Source: a virus. Taken from it: DNA of 46,851 nt. Positions 1-8,414 of the stretch are shown one piece after another. Position numbers and translations under genes: made by a program. Every line of letters starts with the position of its first letter. The stretch's first letter is position 1. Under the pieces are notes generated by a model. The model worked only from the letters and a program-made list of their open reading frames with translations, did not search any database and was not told the origin of the DNA. The stretch lies in the IMG/VR virus record IMGVR_UViG_3300018080_004698, positions 1-46,851 of that record. The stretch is one strand, 5' to 3'.

Positions 1-1749
1 GGCAAGTGGGGAATATCCGAACATACTAGTGCCGCCATTCGAACATTCCACGTTCACCGTGATCTCACATGAACATGTAATTGTGGGAACATCTCCCCAA
101 CAAACACTAAGGCATGGAGGTTCGCCCCACTCGACAGATATCACACTAGGAATATCACAACCTACTATCGAAATGGTACTGGGAATATCACAACCTACTA
201 GCGAAATGGTACTTGGGATATCATGTTCAACGACAACCGATATTGTGGCACTGACATTGACATCGACATCGACGGAAATATCATCCCCCGTTACAGATAT
301 TATGCCAGTTTTAAAGGCCACCATGTTCGCAAAATCACCATAATCGGTCACCGAGATTCTGCCTTCATAAAAGGCCGACATTCCAGCGAAACCACCCACA
401 TCGGTCACCGAGATAATTCCGGTCTTCATGGCTTCAAGGTCATGAAGATTATCAACTATAGAGATAACACTAGGATCAGGCCCACCAACAATTTGTATAA
501 CACTAGGATCAGGCCCACCAACAATTTGTATTTCGCTCGGAATTGCAGGATCGGGTCCAGTGATCTGTATTTCGCTCGGAATTGGAGGATCGGGTCCAGT
601 GATCTGTATCTCGGTCGGAATCGGAGGATCGGGTCCAGTGATCTGTATCTCGGTCGGAATCGGAGGATCGGGTCCAGTGATTTCAATTATACTCGGAATA
701 TTGGGAACTATTGTGATTATACTTGGAATCGGTGGCTCAATGAGTATTATAGATGGAAGCGTCGGCTCTAACGTGATTATAGTAGGAATCGGAGGAACGA
801 GACTAATTATAGACGGAACGTTGATGTTAAAACTGATTCCGCTGATTCCAAAACCAATATCTGGAAATACGAACTGAGGAATTTCTAGATTAACATCTGT
901 ATCAACATCTGGAATGACAATCTCGGGGAAATCCGGTGGCGGCGGTATCGGAAGCAAAAAGTCTTCCAGAATCTCGGGAGCAACTGGTTCATCTGCTTCT
1001 GTGCGAGTAATCGGCGTTTGTGTCACCTGACAAAAATCGCTCGAAACAGTGACAATTGGATCTATCGTCGTATTCGGAGGATAAGTGTGTGTGCCTACTA
1101 GACTTCCTTGTTCAACAGTTCCGTCGCCAAAGTCCAAAGAAAATGAATTATACGTACCAGTAATCGTTATGTTGTAGGCTACCTCAACTTCTCTACATTC
1201 GTCCTGCTCGCTCGTTGGATCTACAACAATGAGATCGAAATCAACCTCTGGGCAAAAGACATCATCTATGCAAACCGCTTCATCTTCCAGCCTTACCAAA
1301 CTATCGTTGGTAACATCTAACAATTGCTCAGTTGCAATGATGGCATCGACCAACTGATTGTGATGTTCAGCAATTACAAAGCCCCTAACCCATGTACCTT
1401 TTTCAGTATTGGGAGGGCATCCTCCCTCCGAAGGGAGGGAGGATGCCTTATTAAATTTCGTTGATTGTCCACCTAGATTTCTGGCACATCTCTTGAATTT
1501 GTATACCTTCCCATTTGAATCTTTTTCTACGGCATCGTAATAGAAAAGTTCCCCTTCAATCGTAGCAAATCCATTATCTGCCCATATCTCTGATTCGTCG
1601 GCACCAACGGGGATAATTTCTATCTCTTCCGACCATGCAGAATTATCCGCAGCCAGTCTTGCTTCTGCGGTATTATAAACCAAGAAAAGCGTTCTGTCTG
1701 AGTCAATTGCGTGTGGATAGACTGGTTGTGGTGGGAAACTAGCCGCCAT
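1..1749 (-). CDS. PKD-containing tail fibre/appendage protein, partial
   Basis: The frame is open for 583 codons from ATG at 1749 to the window edge, so the C-terminus is missing. An AGGGG/AAGGA-type ribosome binding site precedes the start. Residues 10-150 form a module shared with the next two genes (an 'AID...L(F/Y)LV' start and an 'AEHHNQLVDAI' helix). A PKD-like strand with 'LDFGDGT' follows near residue 225. The rest is an Ile/Pro-rich string of imperfect repeats with an alternating 'IPSII.I' pattern, including 13-residue units 'ITGPDPPIPTEIQ', suggesting an extended beta structure. It is probably a virion appendage or adhesin whose conserved N-terminus attaches to the baseplate. A 14-bp perfect hairpin lies inside the reading frame at 1416-1447. 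Receptor binding is inferred from architecture only. Confidence 0.8.
   Translation of the reverse strand, partial: MAASFPPQPVYPHAIDSDRTLFLVYNTAEARLAADNSAWSEEIEIIPVGADESEIWADNGFATIEGELFYYDAVEKDSNGKVYKFKRCARNLGGQSTKFNKASSLPSEGGCPPNTEKGTWVRGFVIAEHHNQLVDAIIATEQLLDVTNDSLVRLEDEAVCIDDVFCPEVDFDLIVVDPTSEQDECREVEVAYNITITGTYNSFSLDFGDGTVEQGSLVGTHTYPPNTTIDPIVTVSSDFCQVTQTPITRTEADEPVAPEILEDFLLPIPPPPDFPEIVIPDVDTDVNLEIPQFVFPDIGFGISGISFNINVPSIISLVPPIPTIITLEPTLPSIILIEPPIPSIITIVPNIPSIIEITGPDPPIPTEIQITGPDPPIPTEIQITGPDPPIPSEIQITGPDPAIPSEIQIVGGPDPSVIQIVGGPDPSVISIVDNLHDLEAMKTGIISVTDVGGFAGMSAFYEGRISVTDYGDFANMVAFKTGIISVTGDDISVDVDVNVSATISVVVEHDIPSTISLVGCDIPSTISIVGCDIPSVISVEWGEPPCLSVCWGDVPTITCSCEITVNVECSNGGTSMFGYSPLA
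465..686 (-). repeat. 39-bp and 33-bp tandem repeats in fibre gene
   Basis: Four copies of a 39-bp unit (about 531-686, coding ITGPDPPIPTEIQ-type) adjoin two exact copies of a 33-bp unit (about 465-530, coding IVGGPDPSVIQ-type). All keep frame in the minus-strand fibre gene. Confidence 0.8.
1416..1447. repeat. Perfect 14-bp hairpin inside fibre gene
   Basis: Arms GGCATCCTCCCTCC / GGAGGGAGGATGCC with loop GAAG lie in frame in the partial fibre gene. They encode a segment that has no counterpart in the shared module of the two paralogous proteins, so it looks like an insertion. Confidence 0.8.
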
Positions 1750-1768
1750 ATTTTTCCTTTTCCCCTAT

Positions 1769-4102
1769 CTAGTAAATCCCCATTAGGAATTGGTTCCCTG
1801 CTGGTCTCGCCCCGGCGCTACTAAAGGTGATATCAGTGCTATTGTACTTAATAAATGCTCTGGGACTATAGTCGTAACTTAAATAGACCACACTATCATT
1901 ATCGGAAGCCGCCAAGAGTGTATTGGCCGCACTGTCAAACCCAGATACTTCCGTATCTTGCAGTGATCTGAACGAAACAGACTGCAAGCTAGGAACCCCG
2001 ACCTCCCATACCCCAGAGGTCTCATTATAAGCCAAAATTTCTCCTGAGTTGTTGAAGAAGTAAACTCCATTGCTTAGAGCGACTAATTCTCCTTCAACTT
2101 TTGTCGATCCTCCCAGGCTCGGCAGTGTTGTTATGGTTTGGACTGGATCAAGTGCCGTGCCTTGCGTTCCGTAAAATTGCTCTAATCTAAAAAATTCATT
2201 TACAGCACTGTTGCGGACAATATATCCAGTTTGTCCCTTCCACGCGGTTCTATATGTTGCAAAGTATCCGTTGGTAGGAATGCCGCCATCATATATGGAG
2301 GGATGCTCTAGGAGGACTTCCGCTCCATTAGTGAAGTCCGAAGTCGTTAGTGTGTGGTTTGTTTTGGTTAGACTTGTTAGCGAGTAAACAGTCTTCTCTG
2401 GTTTCGCCTCATTAGTACCAGAAGGAGTTACGTATTCTTGTGTGCCAAAGAAGAAGTAAACATCGTCAGGCGAAACTAAAGCCGCCCAGTTCCAAGGCTT
2501 TCGTTTGATGGAATTTCTTACCGTGTAAGCATCACTGAATCCGTCGTATTCTTTGACAACGATTTTCTGGTTCGCCACATCACTTCCGCCCGTAGACCAG
2601 AATAACAATGCTGTTCCTGATAGTCCTGATGGGATTGTCCCTCTCGGTGCGAAGGCGGTATTTCTCGAAAACTCATGTTTGGCTCTAGCCTCGGTCCCTT
2701 CGTAATATGGGGGATTGGCAAGGTAATCAAGAAACGAATCGTCTCTGTTGATGTAAACAGTTTGAGTGGCAGTTTTGAATGTCTCGCTTGCCAAACCAAA
2801 TTCATGTGCCCGTGCAAAAGCACTGTTAAACATCCACAACCAGAGGTTCTCTTCTTCAACAATGTCGAAGGTATTTTCATAGTTGGTAATTCGATAGGCT
2901 CCATATTGCGTATCGACTCTCAAACTTAGATTGTAAAGTCCCCCGATGCTGAAAGAGGCTCTTGTTGTAGGCAAACTTGCATGTTCCAGATCATCAGCTA
3001 TATCCCACGTATATTCCAATATGGGATCTATCGGAGATCCACAGCCATCCAAAAGTTCGCCCGCGTATGATCTTCCTGGCGTATTGGGATTCTCGCCACT
3101 TGGAATTTCAATCTCTATGAATGTGTCTGTTGGAGAACGAATAATGGGAGGTGTAGTATATGGTCCCCCTGATGGAATTCCTGGAGTAACACTTTGGGTA
3201 CTGGCGGGATCGTAGTTAATTACCGCCTCACCAGGAGCCTCGATGCGAGCGTTGATGATATCGGGGAATATGACTGTATCGCGACCGTATTCATTTATGA
3301 CGGTAAGTGTAGGGGTGTAGAAATTAGGTGTCGTATAGCACTTTTGGATTGATCCGCCGTCCATGTCCCTTACCAATACATTTCTTTCGCTTACCGGAAC
3401 TGTCGATGTGACCGAGATGGTCCGAACAGGAGGAACCGATGGTGTAGAAGGCACAGACGGAAGTGATATGGCGGATGAAACACAGGATATTATAGATGAT
3501 GTCTCATCACCGAAATCCCAAATGTAAATTACTTCGCCATCTCCCACATTAAAACTCTCGTCAGTAAAAGTTACGCACAATGGGACCAGCCCAATTCTTT
3601 TGTCCATTGTGTACCAAGCTTTTGGCGTGAATATCAATTTGGTAATGAAATTCAATCTTCCCTGGATCGTGTCGCCACCAGGAACCAAGTCTGTTTCTCC
3701 CTCTATCCCGACAAATTCTTGTATGGCAATCACAGCATCTTTAATTGCATTGTGGTGGCTAGCCATTACATTTTGTGTCACGTTGGTGATGGTTTTGGGT
3801 TTTGCAACATCGTCAAATCCCGGCAAAAGAATCAATCCATCGAATGTTGTGTCGGTTTTGGAAGAATAGTAAAAGCTAATAGCTCTTTCGTCTATGTCGC
3901 TCTGTTGTTCAGTTAAAGTGATGAGTCCCGTATCGGGAAAGGTGGCCATGATGGTGCCATCATCGTCGTCTTGAACAGTAATACTAGTATCCCCAGGAGT
4001 GTAATCATCTGAAAGAACAATTCTCAATCCATCGTGAACCAAGTACAAATTGTCCTCAGTATCAAATGCTTCTGGATAATTACTGGATTCTGGAATAGGC
4101 AT
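1769..4102 (-). CDS. PKD-domain tail fibre/appendage protein
   Basis: This is a 777-residue virion-type protein. Residues 7-130 are the N-terminal module shared with both flanking genes ('PEAFDTEDNLYLV', then 'ASHHNAIKDAVIAIQEFVG'). A PKD domain follows around residues 165-200 ('VIYIWDFGDETSS'), and a second PKD-like segment lies near residues 340-395 ('LEYTWDIADD'). The C-terminal 350 residues are rich in short beta strands with repeated 'Y.S...' patterns, compatible with a beta-propeller or jelly-roll ligand-binding region. The start overlaps the stop of the upstream gene by one base (TAATG), so the two are translationally linked. The family is known from phage tail fibres; the exact role is inferred. 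Confidence 0.8.
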   Translation of the reverse strand: MPIPESSNYPEAFDTEDNLYLVHDGLRIVLSDDYTPGDTSITVQDDDDGTIMATFPDTGLITLTEQQSDIDERAISFYYSSKTDTTFDGLILLPGFDDVAKPKTITNVTQNVMASHHNAIKDAVIAIQEFVGIEGETDLVPGGDTIQGRLNFITKLIFTPKAWYTMDKRIGLVPLCVTFTDESFNVGDGEVIYIWDFGDETSSIISCVSSAISLPSVPSTPSVPPVRTISVTSTVPVSERNVLVRDMDGGSIQKCYTTPNFYTPTLTVINEYGRDTVIFPDIINARIEAPGEAVINYDPASTQSVTPGIPSGGPYTTPPIIRSPTDTFIEIEIPSGENPNTPGRSYAGELLDGCGSPIDPILEYTWDIADDLEHASLPTTRASFSIGGLYNLSLRVDTQYGAYRITNYENTFDIVEEENLWLWMFNSAFARAHEFGLASETFKTATQTVYINRDDSFLDYLANPPYYEGTEARAKHEFSRNTAFAPRGTIPSGLSGTALLFWSTGGSDVANQKIVVKEYDGFSDAYTVRNSIKRKPWNWAALVSPDDVYFFFGTQEYVTPSGTNEAKPEKTVYSLTSLTKTNHTLTTSDFTNGAEVLLEHPSIYDGGIPTNGYFATYRTAWKGQTGYIVRNSAVNEFFRLEQFYGTQGTALDPVQTITTLPSLGGSTKVEGELVALSNGVYFFNNSGEILAYNETSGVWEVGVPSLQSVSFRSLQDTEVSGFDSAANTLLAASDNDSVVYLSYDYSPRAFIKYNSTDITFSSAGARPAGNQFLMGIY

Positions 4103-5154
4103 TATATTACCACCACTGGTTCGTCTAATGTTACAATTCTCTGTCGTTCATCGGCAAAAATCAACAATAGAGTAGGATTGTATTCTCCTGGAGCTTGATA
4201 AGTATGATTTACGGTATGGACATTGGGATCGGAAACCGTTTCGTCATTTCCATCTCCAAAAACCCATATTCTAGTTGCAATGTTGCCTTCCGATTGATCT
4301 ACAAAGTTAAAGACAGCAGCCACCGCACTTGGATCTGTGCCTGAACTCACCAATTCTTGAGCGGTTTCAACAGAATATGCTGGCCTCGAAGGATTTGCCA
4401 AGACCGCATAGAAAAAGCTAATTGCCTCATCTTCGGAGACTTTGATGTAGTTTGGTTTGATACTCGTACCTTGAGCCCCTGTTGATGTTATGACGTTGAG
4501 CTTTACTGTGTAAAAACCTTCGCTGTAATACGTGTGAGTTACGCTCCTTTCGAGCGAAAAGCCACCATCTCCAAAGTCCCACAAGTATCGAACAACATTT
4601 CCCGAAGAAAAATTTTGGAATCGGACTTTTAATGGTGGCGGTCCTTTCTTGGGAAAGGCTCTGAAAACAGCTTTGGGAGCTAGATATTTTGTTTCTAGAG
4701 CCCTCAAGCGGGCATGTATAGAACCCTCTGCTGGCTGTGTTTCTAGGCCAATGTAGTTTTCTATGTTTATGATTGCGTCCTTGATCGCATTATGAGCCTC
4801 GGCGGAAACTGCGTTGATAACATGAACGCCAGCATTCCATTGGTTCTGTCTGGAGCCTACGAATCCACGTATCGTTCCCGTGAATACGGTATCAGTTCTT
4901 TGTGCATAATAAACGATTTCTGCCATGCCCAATTCGCCTGGAGGGGGACCGATTCGGAGCAATCCTTGAGGAGGGAACGCGGACGCATCATTGACAATAA
5001 TGTTTTGGGCACTGTAGGGGAGGCTTTGCTTTAAGACAGTTTGTGCGTTATTCCTAACCGTGTACAGACTGTCCTTATCGTCTATAGCTTCTGGAAATAC
5101 TGATAAATCACCAGCTTGATATCCTTCGTCTAAGCTTGAGACTCGTTCTGGCAT
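4102..5154 (-). CDS. PKD-domain tail fibre/appendage protein
   Basis: This 350-residue protein is the shortest of the three tandem paralogues. Residues 18-150 are the shared N-terminal module ('FPEAIDDKDSLYTVRNNAQ', then 'SAEAHNAIKDAIINIENYIG'). Two PKD domains follow: one with 'VRYLWDFGDGG' and 'THTYYSEGFYTVKL' near residues 185-225, and one with 'TRIWVFGDGND' near residues 290-335. The start at 5154 has a clear AAGGAGG site five bases upstream and overlaps the end of the coiled-coil gene. It lacks the large C-terminal region of its neighbours, so it may be a connector or truncated copy rather than the receptor-binding tip. Function is inferred from architecture and position. Confidence 0.8.
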   Translation of the reverse strand: MPERVSSLDEGYQAGDLSVFPEAIDDKDSLYTVRNNAQTVLKQSLPYSAQNIIVNDASAFPPQGLLRIGPPPGELGMAEIVYYAQRTDTVFTGTIRGFVGSRQNQWNAGVHVINAVSAEAHNAIKDAIINIENYIGLETQPAEGSIHARLRALETKYLAPKAVFRAFPKKGPPPLKVRFQNFSSGNVVRYLWDFGDGGFSLERSVTHTYYSEGFYTVKLNVITSTGAQGTSIKPNYIKVSEDEAISFFYAVLANPSRPAYSVETAQELVSSGTDPSAVAAVFNFVDQSEGNIATRIWVFGDGNDETVSDPNVHTVNHTYQAPGEYNPTLLLIFADERQRIVTLDEPVVVI

Positions 5155-5825
5155 GTATCCTCCTTTTTGTTCAGTAATTTCTGCCGCTCGATTGCTTCGG
5201 CCTCGATTTGCAGCAACATTTCCGTAAGTTCCTTCCGAACCGGGGCTTCTCTATCTAGGGCTAGGATGCTTTTCATAAGTTGTAGGTCTAGTGGTTTTTG
5301 CGTAAGTAATCTCAGATGTACTTCTTCCCGGTATCTTTCGTCCCAAAGTTTCAGATTTGACTCATAATCATCGAACGGTTTTAGGGGCTCGGCTTTTTCG
5401 AGGGCCTTGAAAGCCTCTAGGAAAAATTTGGCTTCCTCTTCCGTTTCCCGCAAGGTTTTATACAAACTTTCGAGATTCAATTCGGCCTTTTTCCTCTTGC
5501 GTTCCAATTTCCGAATTTTAATCTCTTGGCACTCTTGGCACTCTTGGCACTCTTTATTTAGCTCATTTTCCGCTAATTCCGATGATGCCTGCTCGATTTC
5601 AAGCTCTTTTAGCCGCAATTCGTCTTTTTGTTCCTCGATGGCAAGGGCAAGATGCTCCAATGACTCTTTTCTGGAAGAAAGTTCGTTCAAACACAGTCGT
5701 AATCTTGCCTGTATTGTGGGTTCTTTTCCGATGAGGAAATATTTCATTTGAAAAAAGCTAAGTCTATTTACCACTCTATTCTCTTCTAAAATAGACCTTA
5801 GTTCTGGGAGAATCTCGCTTGACAT
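5130..5825 (-). CDS. Coiled-coil protein, unknown function, fibre operon
   Basis: This 231-residue, highly charged protein is predicted to be almost wholly alpha-helical coiled coil (long Glu/Lys/Leu heptads at residues 40-160). The middle carries a tandem triplication of Glu-Cys-Gln, encoded by exact 9-bp repeats at about 5526-5554. It starts at ATG 5825 with AGGAG seven bases upstream. It is first in the minus-strand fibre operon and overlaps the next gene by 25 bp. I do not recognise the family. Fibre chaperone or assembly scaffold is a guess from the helical character and position. Confidence 0.75.
   Translation of the reverse strand: MSSEILPELRSILEENRVVNRLSFFQMKYFLIGKEPTIQARLRLCLNELSSRKESLEHLALAIEEQKDELRLKELEIEQASSELAENELNKECQECQECQEIKIRKLERKRKKAELNLESLYKTLRETEEEAKFFLEAFKALEKAEPLKPFDDYESNLKLWDERYREEVHLRLLTQKPLDLQLMKSILALDREAPVRKELTEMLLQIEAEAIERQKLLNKKEDTCQNESQA
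5526..5554 (-). repeat. 9-bp tandem repeat encoding Glu-Cys-Gln
   Basis: Three head-to-tail copies of a 9-bp unit (plus-strand reading ACTCTTGGC) encode ECQ-ECQ-ECQ inside the coiled-coil protein. A degenerate fourth copy flanks them. The repeat keeps the reading frame and adds three cysteines to an otherwise cysteine-poor helix. It is a plausible slippage site. Confidence 0.85.
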
Positions 5826-5899
5826 TTTTGGGCTCCTATTGGATAATAATCTAGTGGTATTTCTGGCCTCTCTGACTTTTCAATGAGGGATCTTTAAGT

Positions 5900-5917
5900 A
5901 CTCTAGCATAATAGAGT
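5900..5917. promoter_or_regulatory. Palindromic promoter/operator-like site
   Basis: The inverted repeat ACTCTA-6 nt-TAGAGT lies in the 105-bp divergent gap between genes 5825(-) and 5931(+). A CATAAT hexamer (5907-5912), which could be a -10 element, lies in its centre. No convincing -35 was found. It sits just upstream of the AGGAGG site of the 5931 gene, so an operator overlapping the promoter is plausible. Confidence 0.35.
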
Positions 5918-5930
5918 AGGAGGAAACAAA

Positions 5931-6503
5931 ATGGGACTTCTTGATAAGGCGGTTGTCTACCTATCGGGTGCGATGGAATTCGTCGCAGACCACGGGGTAG
6001 AATGGCGGAGGAAATTTATTAGACTCATTCGAGAATCCGGTCTGGACATAGATCCTATCGATCCCACGGATAAGCCTGGACCTGATGACATGCGTATTGG
6101 TGAAAACCAAGACTACCAAATCAAACTTCAAAAAGCGGGCAAGTTCGAGGAGCTTAAAAAATATGTTCGTAAGTATCGGCATTACGATCTCCGATTTGTC
6201 GATATTTCTGACTTTTTGGTTGCCCTGATAGATCCCCGTGTGCCCCAATGGGGGACATCAAATGAAATCTATGTCGCAGAAGAACAGCATAAGCCGACAT
6301 TTCTTATTTGCGAGGGCGGCTTGCATAATCTTCCTCGCTGGTTGTTCGATGTTGTTGAATTAAATCATGTCTTCGAAAACGTCGAAGGCGTTGTTGAACA
6401 ACTTGTCATGTTAGATAACGGGGAACTGGAGCTTGATGAGGGATGGATTTTGGTTAGGAAATACATCGAAGACAGCCGAAGCCATCGAATTAACACATCT
6501 TAG
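5931..6503 (+). CDS. Nucleoside 2-deoxyribosyltransferase-like protein
   Basis: This 190-residue protein is similar in layout to the nucleoside 2-deoxyribosyltransferase family, which cleaves or exchanges N-glycosidic bonds of (deoxy)nucleosides. The N-terminal 'VVYLSGAM' strand-turn (residues 8-15) followed by a 'WRR' helix is typical of the nucleotide-binding start. 'DPRVPQWGTSNEIYVA' (about 100-114) carries the GT..E pattern in which Glu is the usual catalytic nucleophile. AGGAGG lies seven bases before the ATG. It is the only plus-strand gene among 28 kb of minus-strand structural genes, and its 3' end overlaps the convergent 6490-7068 gene by 14 bp. Possible roles are nucleotide salvage, base modification or counter-defence; the sequence does not decide. 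Confidence 0.7.
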   Translation: MGLLDKAVVYLSGAMEFVADHGVEWRRKFIRLIRESGLDIDPIDPTDKPGPDDMRIGENQDYQIKLQKAGKFEELKKYVRKYRHYDLRFVDISDFLVALIDPRVPQWGTSNEIYVAEEQHKPTFLICEGGLHNLPRWLFDVVELNHVFENVEGVVEQLVMLDNGELELDEGWILVRKYIEDSRSHRINTS

Positions 6504-7068
6504 CTCCCAAGACAGCTTTGAATCTCACTCCCTTTTGGGCAGCATCTAGAGCCCAGATCTTCTTAGCTACTTCGATGGGATTCTTGCTACTAAAATCTCC
6601 CACTTCTTTGAATGTCTTTTGATGGATACACAACCCATTCAATGTGGCATCATGGAATTCATTGCAAATCTTCATAGGCAGCATCTTCTGATTAACTGCC
6701 CTGTAGGTGACCACAAGCGGGTAAAGGACATCCTTTTCATCCTCGATCCAGAATCCGTACCGACGATCTAATCTGGGTCGGACTAGGCTACCGGCCATCA
6801 GGATGATATTCCACTCTTTGTGGCCTTTCTTGATGCCGGTATTGATGAGAGAAGTGAAGGTGTCTTTCCCGCGATTTGCGGGGCATAATTCTTTTATCTC
6901 TTTGAGTTCGGCGGCTGTTGTCTGTTTGCCTACTGCACAAGTAATCGGCGGATCATTCCAATATCGATTTTTAATAGACCGAAAAGTACTCTTGAGTAAA
7001 TTAGGATTGTACTCAGGCAATACGATAACAAAACCGAAACTCAATTCTTTTGCTTTGAACTGAGTCAC
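6490..7068 (-). CDS. Glycosyltransferase-like (GT-A fold) protein
   Basis: This 192-residue protein starts with GTG at 7068, with AAGG six bases upstream and 9 bp after the previous stop. The N-terminus ('FGFVIVLPEYNPNLLKSTFRSIKNRYW') resembles the first Rossmann-like strand and helix of GT2-type glycosyltransferases. 'KEWNIILMAGSLVRP' (about 85-98) occupies the place of the acidic metal-binding strand, but no clear DxD is visible. It may modify fibres or other virion parts encoded next to it, or be a degenerate member. Family assignment is by pattern only. Confidence 0.55.
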   Translation of the reverse strand: MTQFKAKELSFGFVIVLPEYNPNLLKSTFRSIKNRYWNDPPITCAVGKQTTAAELKEIKELCPANRGKDTFTSLINTGIKKGHKEWNIILMAGSLVRPRLDRRYGFWIEDEKDVLYPLVVTYRAVNQKMLPMKICNEFHDATLNGLCIHQKTFKEVGDFSSKNPIEVAKKIWALDAAQKGVRFKAVLGAKMC

Positions 7069-7076
7069 TTTTTACC

Positions 7077-7880
7077 TTATGGAGCTAGGCTCCTATCAAA
7101 ATCTATTCTAATGACATCGGACGAATCCAACGCACGGTTCAAACTAAACAAACCGGACGCAGGAGTAGTCGATGCAACGTAAGTCAGAGTCCATGTCCCA
7201 TCAGGCCCGGTTGAGCCATCGTAGACATAAACCGCTTCATCTGCACTCAAACGGATACCGTTTACATAGACCCTCAAAGTATCGGTCATGAAAGCGGTTC
7301 CTAAAGAAGTGGTCTTATAGTTCTTGTAATCGGGCGATGAAGGAGTAGCATGTGCCGGGGCCAAATCAAAAAAGTGCTGGTGGGCGGCATCAGGCGGAAA
7401 AATCGTATGAGCCTTGATAATGTCGGGAGCATCAAGCGAAAAGCTCACCGTATCAGAATGCCTAAATCTAGCTGTCCCAGTCGTCAGTGTTTCTGTGGTG
7501 GAGATAGATTGAATTTCCAGATCCAAAAGATTCGCTTCGGATTGAATCAAATCCAGCTTGTCTCTCTCCGACTCTTTCATCCGAACATACGTGGTGGAGA
7601 TTCCATCAGTTCCATCCGTATGCATGGCGATATTGTGCATCGCATCATCAATAGCAGAACTTTTCAAGTCTCCGCTATCTTCTAAAGACTGGTTGAGCCG
7701 ATTGTCCAATGTTCCCGCACTTCCAATGGAATTACGAAGAATATCCGCATTGATATCAACTTGGGAATTTATCAAATCAATTCTGGTGAGGATATTCCGC
7801 AGAGGAAGATTGTCGTAATGGACATGGTAAGGCCAAGCTGAACTATAAAGTACGTCTTGTATTAGATCAATTTCTGGCAT
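7077..7880 (-). CDS. Tail fibre/structural protein
   Basis: This 267-residue protein has an N-terminal helical region ('LRNILTRIDLINSQVDINADIL', residues 28-49, coiled-coil-like) and a beta-rich C-terminal half. That half contains 'TLRVYVNGIRLSADEAVYVYDG', a pattern common in phage fibre and neck-appendage proteins. AGGAG precedes the ATG by six bases. It lies between the baseplate operon and the fibre genes on the same strand. A short trimeric fibre or baseplate-attached appendage is the most likely role. No enzymatic motif was seen. Confidence 0.7.
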   Translation of the reverse strand: MPEIDLIQDVLYSSAWPYHVHYDNLPLRNILTRIDLINSQVDINADILRNSIGSAGTLDNRLNQSLEDSGDLKSSAIDDAMHNIAMHTDGTDGISTTYVRMKESERDKLDLIQSEANLLDLEIQSISTTETLTTGTARFRHSDTVSFSLDAPDIIKAHTIFPPDAAHQHFFDLAPAHATPSSPDYKNYKTTSLGTAFMTDTLRVYVNGIRLSADEAVYVYDGSTGPDGTWTLTYVASTTPASGLFSLNRALDSSDVIRIDFDRSLAP

Positions 7881-7889
7881 TTTGCTCTC

Positions 7890-8414
7890 CTAAAAGGACA
7901 TCAGTTCCTTGAGATTATATAGGTTGAATGACAAAAAGGTTTCCCATTCATCTCCTATATCCTCTGCCTTTGTTTCGGCCCAATCCATAACCCTCATCCA
8001 TTCTTCGCCATAATTGCCAAGAATTTCTTCGTCTTTGCGGATATTACGCAAAAATCTGTAGATCGCCTGCCCAGCCGCAGTATTGCGTCTAGGCCCCTTG
8101 TAGTAGTCAATTGCCGCGTTTTGAAGCTCGGGCCTCGGGGCATGATTGACTATTCCTCCATATCCCATAGGGACAATCTTGCGATCAAAATGAACTTGTT
8201 GTTTGCCTTTAACGACCTTTCCTGTCGCGGCAAATTTGTATTTGTCTGCATAGTGGGTGCATTTGTCGGCAATAGAGCCAACCTTTACTTGAGGACCTAT
8301 GATTTCTAGCCAATCCCCCTTTTTAAGATCCTCGGCTGCAAATAGACCCAATCCGGCATTGGTAACCGTCGATTCTTTGATGTAAAAACGCTTGTCGGTC
8401 TCTTCAATCAACAT
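7890..8414 (-). CDS. SET-domain protein (putative lysine methyltransferase)
   Basis: This 174-residue protein has a recognisable SET fold. 'STVTNAGLGLFAAEDLKKGD' (residues 15-34) is the N-terminal GxG strand pair. 'GGIVNHAPRPELQNA' (86-100) corresponds to the NH(S)C pseudoknot region. 'KDEEILGNYGEEW' (127-139) matches the C-terminal E-x-L-x-x-x-Y-G motif with the catalytic tyrosine. The usual post-SET cysteines are absent. It overlaps the upstream gene by 7 bp and is followed 10 bp later by a fibre gene, so it is cotranscribed with baseplate genes. SET proteins use S-adenosylmethionine to methylate lysines; the substrate here (virion or host protein) is unknown. Confidence 0.75.
   Translation of the reverse strand: MLIEETDKRFYIKESTVTNAGLGLFAAEDLKKGDWLEIIGPQVKVGSIADKCTHYADKYKFAATGKVVKGKQQVHFDRKIVPMGYGGIVNHAPRPELQNAAIDYYKGPRRNTAAGQAIYRFLRNIRKDEEILGNYGEEWMRVMDWAETKAEDIGDEWETFLSFNLYNLKELMSF

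Noticed and set aside
29-877. Plus-strand and shorter minus-strand frames with repeats in the first 900 bp
   Set aside because: They are other frames of the repeat array in the partial fibre gene, which has an open frame of 583 codons with a ribosome site.
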